Source of the DNA: an uncultured Halieaceae bacterium
Lineage (GTDB): Bacteria; Pseudomonadota; Gammaproteobacteria; Pseudomonadales; Halieaceae
Assembly: GCA_913056165.1 (NCBI GenBank)
Contig: CAJXMD010000003.1
Location: 1-64,000 of the forward strand
Length of the DNA stretch: 64,000 nt
Direction of reading: 5' to 3'
Of the stretch, positions 39,596 through 48,029 are shown piece after piece (position 1 is the first letter of the stretch; the number at the start of each line of letters is the position of its first letter). The position numbers and the translations under genes were made by a program. Below the pieces are notes generated by a model. It was given only the letters and a program-made list of their open reading frames with translations. It searched no databases and was not told the origin of the DNA.

Positions 39596-40125
39596 TACCA
39601 ACTCGTCTCGGGCTGAATGTGCGCGCTGTAGGGTATGTTGAGCGCAGCGAAACCCTCAGGAGTCCCATAGGTGACGTCGAGGGCGTCAGCCCGCAGAACG
39701 AAAAAAGCATAACTGGCGGGCGGCCCCGCCCATTCAGAGACAGAATCAGACGCCATGCTGCCTGTCAGCTGTTCGGCAGTGGTGTCAGGATGCGCGAGAT
39801 TGATGATGAGATTATCGGCTATCGCACGATAAAAGCCTTTTTGACCGAGTGGATCAACGCCTAGGTATTTAGCGATCAGTTTGGACCCCGACCCCAGCGC
39901 CAACTGGCTGTCGATATAAGGGGCGAGGCCTGCCTTTAGTGCGCCGGGGACAAGGGCATCTCCGGTCACTTCCAGTGCCTCGCACTCAGCCGCGGTCAAA
40001 ACTTGAGGTGTGAAACCTAGCTCGCGGGCAGTCTTGGGTGATGCATCAACCCAACGTCCCCCGATAAGAAAGGTGCCGAGGGCGGTGCCGCCCCCGGCGA
40101 GGACCTTGCGTCGGGATAATCCCAC
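39595..40125 (-). CDS. Tat-exported gluconate dehydrogenase subunit 3-like protein
   Basis: A 176-residue protein with a twin-arginine signal (SRRKVLAGGGTALG near 4-17) and a body resembling the gluconate 2-dehydrogenase gamma (subunit 3) family, with LTAAECEALEVTGDALVPGA. Such subunits lack FAD and carry the GMC partner across the membrane through Tat (hitchhiking). It sits between the TonB receptor gene (5-base gap) and the GMC gene (overlap), so the three form one operon. Confidence 0.75.
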   Translation of the reverse strand: MGLSRRKVLAGGGTALGTFLIGGRWVDASPKTARELGFTPQVLTAAECEALEVTGDALVPGALKAGLAPYIDSQLALGSGSKLIAKYLGVDPLGQKGFYRAIADNLIINLAHPDTTAEQLTGSMASDSVSEWAGPPASYAFFVLRADALDVTYGTPEGFAALNIPYSAHIQPETSW

Positions 40126-40130
40126 CCGGA

Positions 40131-42608
40131 TTAGAACTCCTTGCGGATGCTGAAGGAGAAGTAGCGAGGCGCTTTATAGGCCACCTCGTTACAGCCACAC
40201 AGAGTCGCGAGATCAAAACCCTGTATTCCGGGTCTTTCGTCGGTGATGTTTCGTGCTGCCAACGTAGCTAGCCAGCCGTCGGTTTCGAAGCTGATCTGCG
40301 CATTCACTACGGTGTAGCTGTCGAAAACATCGGCATCGAAATTACGCAGGTTGTAGAAGTACTCATCGGAGTAGCTGACGTCGCCTTGCAACGCCATGCG
40401 TCCACCTAGAGCGTCAAAGCCATAGCGCACGAGACCGGTTGCTTGGAACTCCGGTGCATAAGTTGGATCTACGTCCCGCGGGGCCAGCGGGGACCCGTTG
40501 CGTAGTGAGACGTCTTTCACGGTCGCATCGAAGTAAGAGCCACTCAGGATAATGTCGAGGCCTGGAATTGGATTGGTTTGCACTTCGAGCTCGACGCCGT
40601 AGTTGTCAGCATCCTTATTGATAACAACACCGCCCACCCCGACGAACAGGAAGGCCTGATAGTCGCTGTAATCGTAGTAAAACGCCGTACCGTTGATACG
40701 GGTAGTACCGCCGCCGAGGGTCGCCTTGAAGCCGCCCTCGTAAGAGGTGAGCTCTTCAGAGTCGTAGGGCAGGCCGGCATCGCCACCTGAGCCGAAGTAC
40801 GCGCCCAACAAGGGTGCGTTGTAGCTACCGGCCTTGACGCCTCTGTTGACGCCGCCATAGATCATCAGGTCGTCGCTAACATTGTAGGAGAGCTGGAGTT
40901 TTCCAGCCCACAGGGTCTCTCCGTTTTCGTCCTCGCTGGCGATACCTACGAAGCATTGATCAAGTTGACCTTCAAAGCAGGGGGAGGTATTGACTACGTA
41001 GGAGGATTCCGAGGGCGCCACGCCGAGAACGAGTCCGAAATCCTTCTCTTCACGCATGACCCGCAAGCCTGCGATCAAGGCGAGGTTGGATGTGATGTCA
41101 TATTCATACTGTCCAAACAGGCTATAGGAGTCTGTCTCCAGTTGGGCAACAGTACCAATATCGAGGGGTACACCCCCAAACACGTCGGCAAAGGAGCCGA
41201 CAGGGCCTTTGAGGCCGTTGTCTGACTCAGAGTCGATATTCAGGTAATAGAAACCTGCCACCCATCGACTGCGATCGGTCTCGCCATTGAAGCGCAATTC
41301 CTGTGTAAAACTATCCGCGTCCACGCCAGCGTAGTTGGCCAGCTGGTTGACGGGTGCAGAATCCACGTCGATAAACAGAAGCTTTTCGTACTGCTTGAAG
41401 TCGGTAATGCTGGTGAACGTGATGTCGTTTGCCAGTTCATAACTCAGCTTGAAGTTAACGCCACTGTTCTCGGTGCTACCTTGATCGGCGAAGGCGAAGT
41501 CGCCCGAGAAGGTGAAGTCATCCCCATCCGGATCGAGATAGCCAAAAAAATCGGCACCGGGAGCGAGGCGGCCGGGCAAGTTACCGCCACCCCCCGGTAG
41601 CCATTGGTCACCGTCTTCTATATCCGCGCCAGCATCGAGTCCCGTATCATTACCGTTGGCATCGACCAGCACCGAGAGGCGACTCTCATTGCTGGGCGTG
41701 TTGATCACATTAACAAGCTCAGGATCGGTCGCGGGATTACCGTCGTGGTCCATCGCAATGGCCAATGTGGACTTGCTCTGATAAGGACCCGTTGCGACCT
41801 CGCTCTCCGAGTAATTGAAGCTCAAATCCATACTGAGCCGATCGCTGGGTTGGAACGCAAACCGAAGGCGGGCAGCGAGTGTGTCGTCATCGCCGAGGTC
41901 AGCGCCAGCCCCGGGACCTGGGTCTCCCAGAAACGGGAGCTGATCAGCGTTGGTGTACAGGTTTTTTAAATACGGGTCTTGCTTGCTATAGCGGATAGAT
42001 CCCCGCGCGGCGACGGTATCGCTCAAGGGGCCACCGACGGCGGCCTCCACCACGTAGCGATTAGCGTTGTTCTCAACGTCGTATTGACCCACCTCAAAAT
42101 CAACGTAACCAGAGGTCTCCTCGAAGGAGGGCGCGTTAGAAATGAAATGGACCAAGCCGCCCGTGGCGTTCCGGCCAAAGAGTGTGCCCTGAGGTCCCTT
42201 CAGGATTTCCACCCGATCGATATCAAAGACCGCAAAGGTCTGCGCCTGCGCTACCGCGATATAACCCTCATCCAGATATACCGCATTGGGTGCTTCGATG
42301 ATGTCGTTAAAGTCATTCTGGGTGACACCGCGGATGGAGAACTGGGTGTTTTGCCCGGCGAGGTTCCCCGAGATGTGTACGCCCGGTGCAAAACTGGCGA
42401 TGTCGAAGCTCTCGCTCACCCCCAGCGCGTCCATTTGCGCCCCGGTAAAGGCGGTGATGGCAATTGGCACGTCCTGAAGGTTCTGCTCGCGCTTCTGTGC
42501 GACAACAACTACTTCCTCGAGTACGCTTTGGGCTTGCGCAGTGGTACTGAGAAGGGCGGCAGCGACTGCTGCGGTAACGGCGGATAGCGGGAAATGCAAA
42601 CGACTCAT
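40131..42608 (-). CDS. TonB-dependent outer-membrane receptor
   Basis: An 825-residue outer-membrane transporter. A signal peptide (cleaved near AQA, about 25) is followed by a TonB-box-like EEVVVVAQKRE, a plug domain (VPIAITAF to GPQGTLFGRNATGG) and a 22-strand barrel ending in the typical aromatic terminus (FSFSIRKEF). I choose ATG 42608 because GAGGAG is six bases upstream and the signal peptide begins there. It heads the operon with the Tat-GMC pair and may import an aromatic or indolic substrate or a hydrophobic alcohol oxidised by the GMC enzyme. Substrate not readable. Confidence 0.9.
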   Translation of the reverse strand: MSRLHFPLSAVTAAVAAALLSTTAQAQSVLEEVVVVAQKREQNLQDVPIAITAFTGAQMDALGVSESFDIASFAPGVHISGNLAGQNTQFSIRGVTQNDFNDIIEAPNAVYLDEGYIAVAQAQTFAVFDIDRVEILKGPQGTLFGRNATGGLVHFISNAPSFEETSGYVDFEVGQYDVENNANRYVVEAAVGGPLSDTVAARGSIRYSKQDPYLKNLYTNADQLPFLGDPGPGAGADLGDDDTLAARLRFAFQPSDRLSMDLSFNYSESEVATGPYQSKSTLAIAMDHDGNPATDPELVNVINTPSNESRLSVLVDANGNDTGLDAGADIEDGDQWLPGGGGNLPGRLAPGADFFGYLDPDGDDFTFSGDFAFADQGSTENSGVNFKLSYELANDITFTSITDFKQYEKLLFIDVDSAPVNQLANYAGVDADSFTQELRFNGETDRSRWVAGFYYLNIDSESDNGLKGPVGSFADVFGGVPLDIGTVAQLETDSYSLFGQYEYDITSNLALIAGLRVMREEKDFGLVLGVAPSESSYVVNTSPCFEGQLDQCFVGIASEDENGETLWAGKLQLSYNVSDDLMIYGGVNRGVKAGSYNAPLLGAYFGSGGDAGLPYDSEELTSYEGGFKATLGGGTTRINGTAFYYDYSDYQAFLFVGVGGVVINKDADNYGVELEVQTNPIPGLDIILSGSYFDATVKDVSLRNGSPLAPRDVDPTYAPEFQATGLVRYGFDALGGRMALQGDVSYSDEYFYNLRNFDADVFDSYTVVNAQISFETDGWLATLAARNITDERPGIQGFDLATLCGCNEVAYKAPRYFSFSIRKEF

Positions 42609-42656
42609 AGTAGGCTCCTCGGCGCTTTGCGACTTTGTGATCAACTCTTCCTAGTA

Positions 42657-42668
42657 ATGTACGTACAT
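42657..42668. promoter_or_regulatory. 12-bp perfect palindrome upstream of the TonB operon
   Basis: ATGTACGTACAT is a perfect palindrome about 50 bases upstream of the receptor start. It differs from the island palindrome and could be the site of a TetR- or GntR-like regulator. A half-match to the island operator (GTTTTA, near 42688) follows further upstream but lacks the second arm. Confidence 0.35.
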
Positions 42669-42724
42669 CTAAGCAACTTGACTAGTGTTTTAACTTATTC
42701 AGACTTCTGTTAACAACAAGGACT

Positions 42725-43825
42725 TCACTGAATGGTCTGCCTGAGTCCCTTTGCCTCCAGCCTCGGAAGCACTTCCTGCCTGAAGTAGGGAAACTCCTTC
42801 GCATAATCTACAAAGGCCAGCGTTGTGCCTGAGATGCCAGTGTCGCTCAGCTGCTCCAGTAAGTCGGCGATCTGATCTGGCGTGCCAACAAGTGGAAAGC
42901 CACCGTGCCCCGCAGCAAAGCGATCCCTAAACATGCCGAGGGCCTCCTTCGTGAATGACTGGGCATGCAGGCCTTGTAAAGTCATGAGATTGTCAACGGC
43001 GTCCCAGTCAGCATTTTCGCTCGCATACCAGTGGAGGTAATCCTCGGCTTCCTGTTGGGTTGGGCGGCAGACAACAGTACAGAAGGTGAGGACGTTGACG
43101 GTGCGATTAACCGAGGCTGCGCGGGATGAGATGTCTGCAACAGTGTCACGCGCCTGATCAAAATCGAATACCGGAGTAAAAAGGAAGTCGGCATTTTTCA
43201 TCGCGAACTCCCTGCCCTCCTGAGAGGCTGCGGCATTGATGATGGGTATCCGTGATTGAACGGGGTGGGGCAGACTGTAAATACCCTTGCCGTTATAAAA
43301 GGTGCCCTCCCAATCAAAGGCGGTGTCTTCCCGCCACAATTTTTGCACGTAATCAAACCACTCCTGAGCCATGGCGTAGCGATCGCTATGGTCGCCCGGC
43401 AAGTCCATACCAAAGGCGTCATACTCAGGTTTATTCCATCCCGCGACCACATTAAGGCCGATGCGGCCTTGAGAGAGTTGATCCAAGGTGGCGAGCTGTT
43501 TGGCTACCACAACGGGGTGGTTGAAGGCTGTGTGAACGGTAGCGAAGACCTGAATGTTTCTTGAGTGGGCTGCGAGGCCGGCAGCCCAGGTCACGGTCTC
43601 GAGAACATCTCCATGAAAGTCGGTTTCACCGCCGTAACCAATCCAGCGGGCAATCGGCAGCATGAACTCGATTCCCGCCTCGTCGCACTGCTTTACCAGA
43701 TCGATATTGTTATGCCAGTCGTTGTTCCAGCGCTCCTCTACCTTCGTGACAGCCATGCCGCTCGAGCAGTTTGCAGAAAAAGTTCCCAACTTAAGCTTGT
43801 TATCGTTGAACATCGGTGCTGTCAT
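42725..43825 (-). CDS. LLM-class flavin monooxygenase (RutA-like)
   Basis: A 366-residue FMN-dependent monooxygenase of the bacterial luciferase family. The N-terminal LKLGTFSANC, the GGETDFHGDVLETVTWAAGLAAHS stretch and GRIGLNVVAGWNKPEYDAFG resemble RutA, which opens the uracil ring with a flavin peroxide. GAGGAA precedes the ATG. It is divergent from a MaoC gene across an island operator, so it belongs to the regulon. Possible roles are oxygenation of the indole or oxindole ring, or cleavage of an amide-like bond; a separate flavin reductase must supply FMNH2. Confidence 0.85.
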   Translation of the reverse strand: MTAPMFNDNKLKLGTFSANCSSGMAVTKVEERWNNDWHNNIDLVKQCDEAGIEFMLPIARWIGYGGETDFHGDVLETVTWAAGLAAHSRNIQVFATVHTAFNHPVVVAKQLATLDQLSQGRIGLNVVAGWNKPEYDAFGMDLPGDHSDRYAMAQEWFDYVQKLWREDTAFDWEGTFYNGKGIYSLPHPVQSRIPIINAAASQEGREFAMKNADFLFTPVFDFDQARDTVADISSRAASVNRTVNVLTFCTVVCRPTQQEAEDYLHWYASENADWDAVDNLMTLQGLHAQSFTKEALGMFRDRFAAGHGGFPLVGTPDQIADLLEQLSDTGISGTTLAFVDYAKEFPYFRQEVLPRLEAKGLRQTIQ

Positions 43826-43912
43826 AGGAATTCCTCAAGGGTCGGTTGCATACGGAGTGTGTCCCTCGCTCGCCAGCTCATTGACCGGCGTCGCAGAGAT
43901 GACCCAGCAAAC

Positions 43913-43928
43913 ATTTTAAATATAAAAT
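43913..43928. promoter_or_regulatory. island palindrome, copy 3 (LLM / MaoC)
   Basis: ATTTTAAATATAAAAT is a perfect match to both arms of ATTTTA-N4-TAAAAT. It lies in the 207-bp divergent gap between the LLM oxidoreductase and the MaoC gene, 88 bases from the first and 105 from the second start. Confidence 0.8.
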
Positions 43929-44032
43929 ATTATCTCGGAATCGATTTGACAACCCTTTTTTCGGCCTCTCGGTTACTGGCTTCGTACGAAGGAATCCCGC
44001 GGAAAATTCAGAGAAATTAGGAGGAGGCTGAT

Positions 44033-44491
44033 TTGACACGTTATCTGGAGGATTTTGAGGTTGGGCAGCACATACCCCTGTCCTCATACCTTGTGCCTGA
44101 GTCAGAAATCGTTGAATTTGCCCGGCAGTTTGATCCTCAGACTTTCCATACCGACCCCGAACACACCACCACGCAAGCCCTGGGCGGGCTCATGGCGAGT
44201 GGTTGGCATACCGCCGCTATCTTCATGCGAATGATCGTCGATGCCTATCTGGCCGACAGTGCGGTATTGACGTCACCCGGGGTGGACGAGTTGCGCTGGC
44301 TCAGCCCAGTGCGCCCTGGGGATGTCCTGTCAGGTGATGCCACGGTGGAAGAGGTTAGGCCCAGTAAATCAAAACCAGACCGAGGGCTTCTGATGACCCG
44401 AGTGCGGCTTCATAATCAAAAGGGGGAATCGGTGTTCAGTGTTAAAGCGATGGCCTTCGTCCTGCGTCGGCCAATTATCGAATCGCCGTGA
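44033..44491 (+). CDS. MaoC-family (R)-hydratase
   Basis: A 152-residue hot-dog-fold hydratase. The hydratase-2 motif is intact: Asp34 and His39 in FDPQTFH, followed by GGLMASGWHTAA. Family members hydrate enoyl-CoA. The start is TTG 44033 with a strong AGGAGG upstream. Its 3' end overlaps the convergent Rid gene by 17 bases. Position next to an island operator suggests it acts on an unsaturated cyclic or ring-opened CoA ester of the pathway. Confidence 0.82.
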   Translation: MTRYLEDFEVGQHIPLSSYLVPESEIVEFARQFDPQTFHTDPEHTTTQALGGLMASGWHTAAIFMRMIVDAYLADSAVLTSPGVDELRWLSPVRPGDVLSGDATVEEVRPSKSKPDRGLLMTRVRLHNQKGESVFSVKAMAFVLRRPIIESP

Positions 44492-44867
44492 CCTCAACTT
44501 CAACCAGCGCTTTGTCTTCGATCAGTGCCGATACCTCGACAACGCTCATCGCCGGGAAGTTTTTACCCATGATGTCGCGGTAGACCGCGCCGATCTCTCT
44601 CAGATTATCCAGATAGGCCTTTTTGTCGGTGATGTACCACGTCATTCTAGCCATGTGCTCGGGACCCGCCTCAGCAGAGGCGAGAATCGCTTTTACGTTT
44701 AACAGGGCCTGACGCAATTGACCCACGAACTCCTCGGACTCAAAAATTTCATCGCTGTTCCAGCCGATTTGGCCGCCACAAAAGATGTAGTCGCTGCCCT
44801 TGGCACGAACTCCGTTGGCGTACCCTTTTGGTCTCGGCCATCCCTCGGGAAGGAGAGTGGTGTGCAT
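44475..44867 (-). CDS. Rid-family protein lacking the canonical Arg
   Basis: A 130-residue YjgF/YER057c/UK114 (Rid) family protein, normally a trimer that hydrolyses enamines/imines to ketones plus ammonia. The catalytic Arg of archetypal RidA (Arg105, in the PARS motif) is Met107 here (FPAMSVVEV), so this is one of the other Rid subfamilies. In this cluster it might remove the amino group from 2-amino-5-oxocyclohexenecarboxyl-CoA, which is an enamine; that is inference. It is divergent from the isatin-hydrolase-like gene across an island operator. Confidence 0.8.
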   Translation of the reverse strand: MHTTLLPEGWPRPKGYANGVRAKGSDYIFCGGQIGWNSDEIFESEEFVGQLRQALLNVKAILASAEAGPEHMARMTWYITDKKAYLDNLREIGAVYRDIMGKNFPAMSVVEVSALIEDKALVEVEVTAIR

Positions 44868-44903
44868 ATCGAATCCGTTTGCAATTTAGACGTGCTCCAG
44901 TAT

Positions 44904-44919
44904 ATTTTAGGTCTAAAAT
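44904..44919. promoter_or_regulatory. island palindrome, copy 4 (Rid / isatin hydrolase operon)
   Basis: ATTTTAGGTCTAAAAT has perfect arms, and the symmetry extends to TATTTTAG-GT-CTAAAATA (44903-44920). It lies 37 bases from the Rid start and 89 from the isatin-hydrolase-like start, in a divergent gap. Confidence 0.8.
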
Positions 44920-45007
44920 ATTCGCCAGTGTTTCAGAGAAACCCAAAGCGATAAACTATTGTCATTGGGCGTCAGTCGAGTCGCCCCACCGTAGGAGGGC
45001 TCGTGCC

Positions 45008-45799
45008 ATGAGTAACCCGCTGTTAGAAGTAGCTGCCGATTTGTTGTCCGGTGCCATCAAGGTGGTTGATTTGAGTGTGACCCTCAAATCCGATACCCCC
45101 ATCCTTCAGCTTCCAGAAGAGTTTGGTTGGAAGAATGCGTGGCCCTTTAGCATGGAGGAGATCTCTCGGTATGACGAACGTGGGCCCGCGTGGTACTGGA
45201 ATAACATTAAGTGTGGGGAGCACACGGGAACCCACTTCGACGCCCCTATTCACTGGGTTACGGGCAAGGACCATGAGAATCACGCGACTGATACCTTGCC
45301 TCCGGCAACCTTCGTCGCACCCTGTGTCGTGATTGATGCGACCGCTGATGCCGCAGCTGATGAAGACTTTCTGTTGACCCGCGAGTATCTGGAAAATTGG
45401 GAAGCGACACATGGACAGATACCCCAGCGATCCTGGGTACTTTACCGGACCGATTGGTCCAAGCGCTCGGATCCTGAGTCTTTCCTCAACCGGCGGGAAG
45501 ATGGCAATCACAATCCGGGCTGGGATCCAGCGGCAATCACGTTTCTTGCCGAGGAGCGCGATGTAACAGGAGTGGGTACCGAGACGGTCGGAACCGATGC
45601 TGGTCAAGCAGCGGCTCAGGATCCAATGTTCCCTTGCCACAACCTCATGCATGGCGCTAACAAGTGCGGCCTCGCCAGTCTCTGTAACCTGGATCAGTTA
45701 CCCCCCACGGGCGCTATCCTCATCGCTGCACCGCTGAAGATCCAGAATGGTTCTGGCAGTCCTTGCCGGGTGATTGCTCTTGTTCCTACGGCACAGTAA
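45008..45799 (+). CDS. isatin hydrolase-like metal-dependent cyclase
   Basis: A 263-residue enzyme of the cyclase / kynurenine formamidase fold. The metal motif is HTGTHFDAPIH with His72, His76 and Asp78 as ligands and His82 as general base, close to the numbering I recall for Labrenzia isatin hydrolase. The DERGPAWYWNNIKCGEH and TDAGQAA segments fit that clade better than KynB. Isatin hydrolase opens isatin to isatinate. The start at ATG 45008 gives a family-like length; the open frame back to 44828 is not conserved. It leads an operon with the two oxidoreductase genes, which would use isatinate. Kynurenine formamidase remains an alternative. Confidence 0.8.
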   Translation: MSNPLLEVAADLLSGAIKVVDLSVTLKSDTPILQLPEEFGWKNAWPFSMEEISRYDERGPAWYWNNIKCGEHTGTHFDAPIHWVTGKDHENHATDTLPPATFVAPCVVIDATADAAADEDFLLTREYLENWEATHGQIPQRSWVLYRTDWSKRSDPESFLNRREDGNHNPGWDPAAITFLAEERDVTGVGTETVGTDAGQAAAQDPMFPCHNLMHGANKCGLASLCNLDQLPPTGAILIAAPLKIQNGSGSPCRVIALVPTAQ

Positions 45800-45842
45800 C
45801 TAGCCGACACGAGCAAGCGAACCTTGGGGGAATAAAAGGTTT

Positions 45843-48029
45843 ATGGCGGAACGCTCCTTTGTTGAGGAAGTAAAAAAGCTACGTTCGGCGCAGGGCGAGC
45901 TCTTCAAGGGTGAGGGCATTCTCGCCATCACCAAAGCGCTTCTGCAGTCAGGAGTGTCCTACGTCGGCGGATATCAGGGTTCGCCTATTAGTCATTTGAT
46001 GGACGTACTCAATGACGCTCAGGATATCCTGGGGGAGTTGGGCGTTCATTTTGAGGCTAGTGGCTCCGAAGCGACTGCAGCGGCCATGCTGTCTGCCTCG
46101 ATCAACTACCCCCTGCGAGGAGCCGTTACCTGGAAGTCGACAGTTGGCACCAATGTCGCATCAGATGCCCTGTCGAATTTAGCCTCCGCCGGTGTGACGG
46201 GCGGTGCCATGGTGATTGTTGGAGAAGATTATGGCGAAGGCTCAAGCATCATGCAGGAGCGCAGCTATGCCTTTGCGATGAAGGCGCAAATGTGGCTCCT
46301 CGATCCCCGGCCGAATCTCACCAGTATCGTCGATATGGTAGAAAAGGGGTTTGAGCTCTCCGAGGCGTCGAACACCCCTATTTTCTACATGATGCGGATA
46401 CGGGGTTGCCACGTTACCGGAGAATTTGAGGCGCGAGATAATGTCCCGCCTGCCTACAGCAATAAGGCACCAGTCTCGCCTTATCGTGAACCAGAAAAAA
46501 TAATCCTGCCTCCTTTTGTTTACGCGCAGGAACGAGAAAAAATTGCAGAGCGACTGCCCGCTGCAATCAATTTCATCAAGCAGCAAAAGCTAAATGAGTT
46601 TTTTGCCGGTCGTTACGAGCAAGTGGGGATTATTACCTGCGGAGGGTCTTACAACACGGTCATCCGCGCCCTTGAGCGGCAGGGATTGGCAGATGTCTAC
46701 GGCAATTCCGATATTCCCATCTACTGTCTCAACGTCGCTTACCCTTTGATCCCTGATGAATTGGTTGAGTTTTGCGTCGGGAAGCAGCAGGTGCTCGTGC
46801 TCGAGGAAGGGCAGCCTGAGTATATCGAGCAGGGCGTTCAGACAATCCTGCGCCGGCAGGATGTGCAAACTCGGGTATTCGGGAAAGACATCATGCCCAT
46901 GGCCGGCGAATATACCGGGCAGGTGATGCTCGAGGGTATAACCCGGTTTCTGGAAGCGTGCTCGGGGGCGGCGATTCCCCTCCAGCTCGACTCTGATGCA
47001 GTAAAGGCGCTGGAGACTCCCGTAAGTGAGGAGGATATCGCCGAGCTTATGTCCTCACTGCCTCCACGGCCTGCGGGTTTGTGCACGGGATGTCCAGAGC
47101 GGCCTCTTTTTTCCGCCATCAAACAGTTGCAGGCCGAGTTGGGGCCGTTTCACATTTCTTCCGATATTGGCTGTCACTCCTTCGCCACGGCGGCGCCTTT
47201 TAATCTTGGTAACACCATTATGGGCTACGGTCTGTCTTTGGCGAGTTCCTCGGGAGTTCGTCACACGTTGCCGCACAAGGCAATTAGCATCATGGGGGAC
47301 GGCGGATTTTGGCACAACGGCCTCAGCAGCGGCGTGACCAGCGCGGTTTTTAATGGGCACGATGGGCTACTGATCATCATTGACAATGGTTACTCGGCGG
47401 CGACCGGAGGACAGGATATCCCTTCACTGGTTGAGCCCAATCTTATCGCGACCACGCTAGATGCTGATCGCCCGAAACGGGACCAGTGGCAGCCGATCGA
47501 AGACGCTTGCCGCGGTGCGGGGGTGAAGTGGTTGCGAACGGTGAGCACCTACAATATTGAAGCGATGAAGGACACCCTCAGAAGTGCGCTCACATCCGCC
47601 GAGCCCGGGTTGAAGGTGGTTATCGCCGAGGGTGAGTGCATGCTCAATCGCCAGCGACGTGTAAAGCCAATGATTAAGCAGGCAATAAGTAGTGGGAAGC
47701 GAGTCGAGAAAGCGCGCTTCTACATCGATCCCGAGACCTGTACTGGCGACCACGGTTGCATTCGAATCTCGGGATGCCCGTCACTGACCATAAAAGAAAA
47801 TCCGGATCCTCTCAGGCTCGATCCCGTTTCCCATGTGGATAACAGCTGTGTGGGCTGCGGCGTGTGCGGTACCAATGCTCACTCTGCGGTATTGTGTCCA
47901 TCCTTCGCGAGAGTAAATGTAGTACACAATCCCACCGCCTTAGATCGCGTTCTTGACGGATTTCGGCGGCGGGTTCGCGGCTGGTTAAGGAATCGAGATC
48001 GCCAGCGACTGGAGCGGTACAGCCTGTGA
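45843..48029 (+). CDS. indolepyruvate ferredoxin oxidoreductase-like alpha subunit
   Basis: A 728-residue ThDP enzyme subunit of the IorA type. It has the pyrimidine-binding N-terminal domain (KGEGILAITKALLQSGVSYVGGYQGSP), the ThDP/Mg motif GDGGFWHNG...NGYSAATGGQ, and a C-terminal two-cluster ferredoxin domain (CTGDHGC...GCP and CVGCGVC...CP). Family members decarboxylate aryl-2-oxo acids to acyl-CoA with ferredoxin. In this operon the substrate may be isatinate (2-aminophenylglyoxylate), giving 2-aminobenzoyl-CoA, much as phenylglyoxylate gives benzoyl-CoA. Indolepyruvate to indoleacetyl-CoA is the classical alternative. The stop overlaps the next start (GTGA). Confidence 0.87.
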   Translation: MAERSFVEEVKKLRSAQGELFKGEGILAITKALLQSGVSYVGGYQGSPISHLMDVLNDAQDILGELGVHFEASGSEATAAAMLSASINYPLRGAVTWKSTVGTNVASDALSNLASAGVTGGAMVIVGEDYGEGSSIMQERSYAFAMKAQMWLLDPRPNLTSIVDMVEKGFELSEASNTPIFYMMRIRGCHVTGEFEARDNVPPAYSNKAPVSPYREPEKIILPPFVYAQEREKIAERLPAAINFIKQQKLNEFFAGRYEQVGIITCGGSYNTVIRALERQGLADVYGNSDIPIYCLNVAYPLIPDELVEFCVGKQQVLVLEEGQPEYIEQGVQTILRRQDVQTRVFGKDIMPMAGEYTGQVMLEGITRFLEACSGAAIPLQLDSDAVKALETPVSEEDIAELMSSLPPRPAGLCTGCPERPLFSAIKQLQAELGPFHISSDIGCHSFATAAPFNLGNTIMGYGLSLASSSGVRHTLPHKAISIMGDGGFWHNGLSSGVTSAVFNGHDGLLIIIDNGYSAATGGQDIPSLVEPNLIATTLDADRPKRDQWQPIEDACRGAGVKWLRTVSTYNIEAMKDTLRSALTSAEPGLKVVIAEGECMLNRQRRVKPMIKQAISSGKRVEKARFYIDPETCTGDHGCIRISGCPSLTIKENPDPLRLDPVSHVDNSCVGCGVCGTNAHSAVLCPSFARVNVVHNPTALDRVLDGFRRRVRGWLRNRDRQRLERYSL

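Noticed and set aside
42686-42701. Seventh island palindrome upstream of the TonB receptor
   Set aside because: Only the left arm (GTTTTA) matches; the right arm is absent.
45008-45799. Kynurenine formamidase (KynB) and a kynurenine pathway
   Set aside because: No tryptophan dioxygenase or kynureninase gene is in the window, and the flanking IOR-like and 2-aminobenzoyl-CoA genes fit isatin hydrolysis better.
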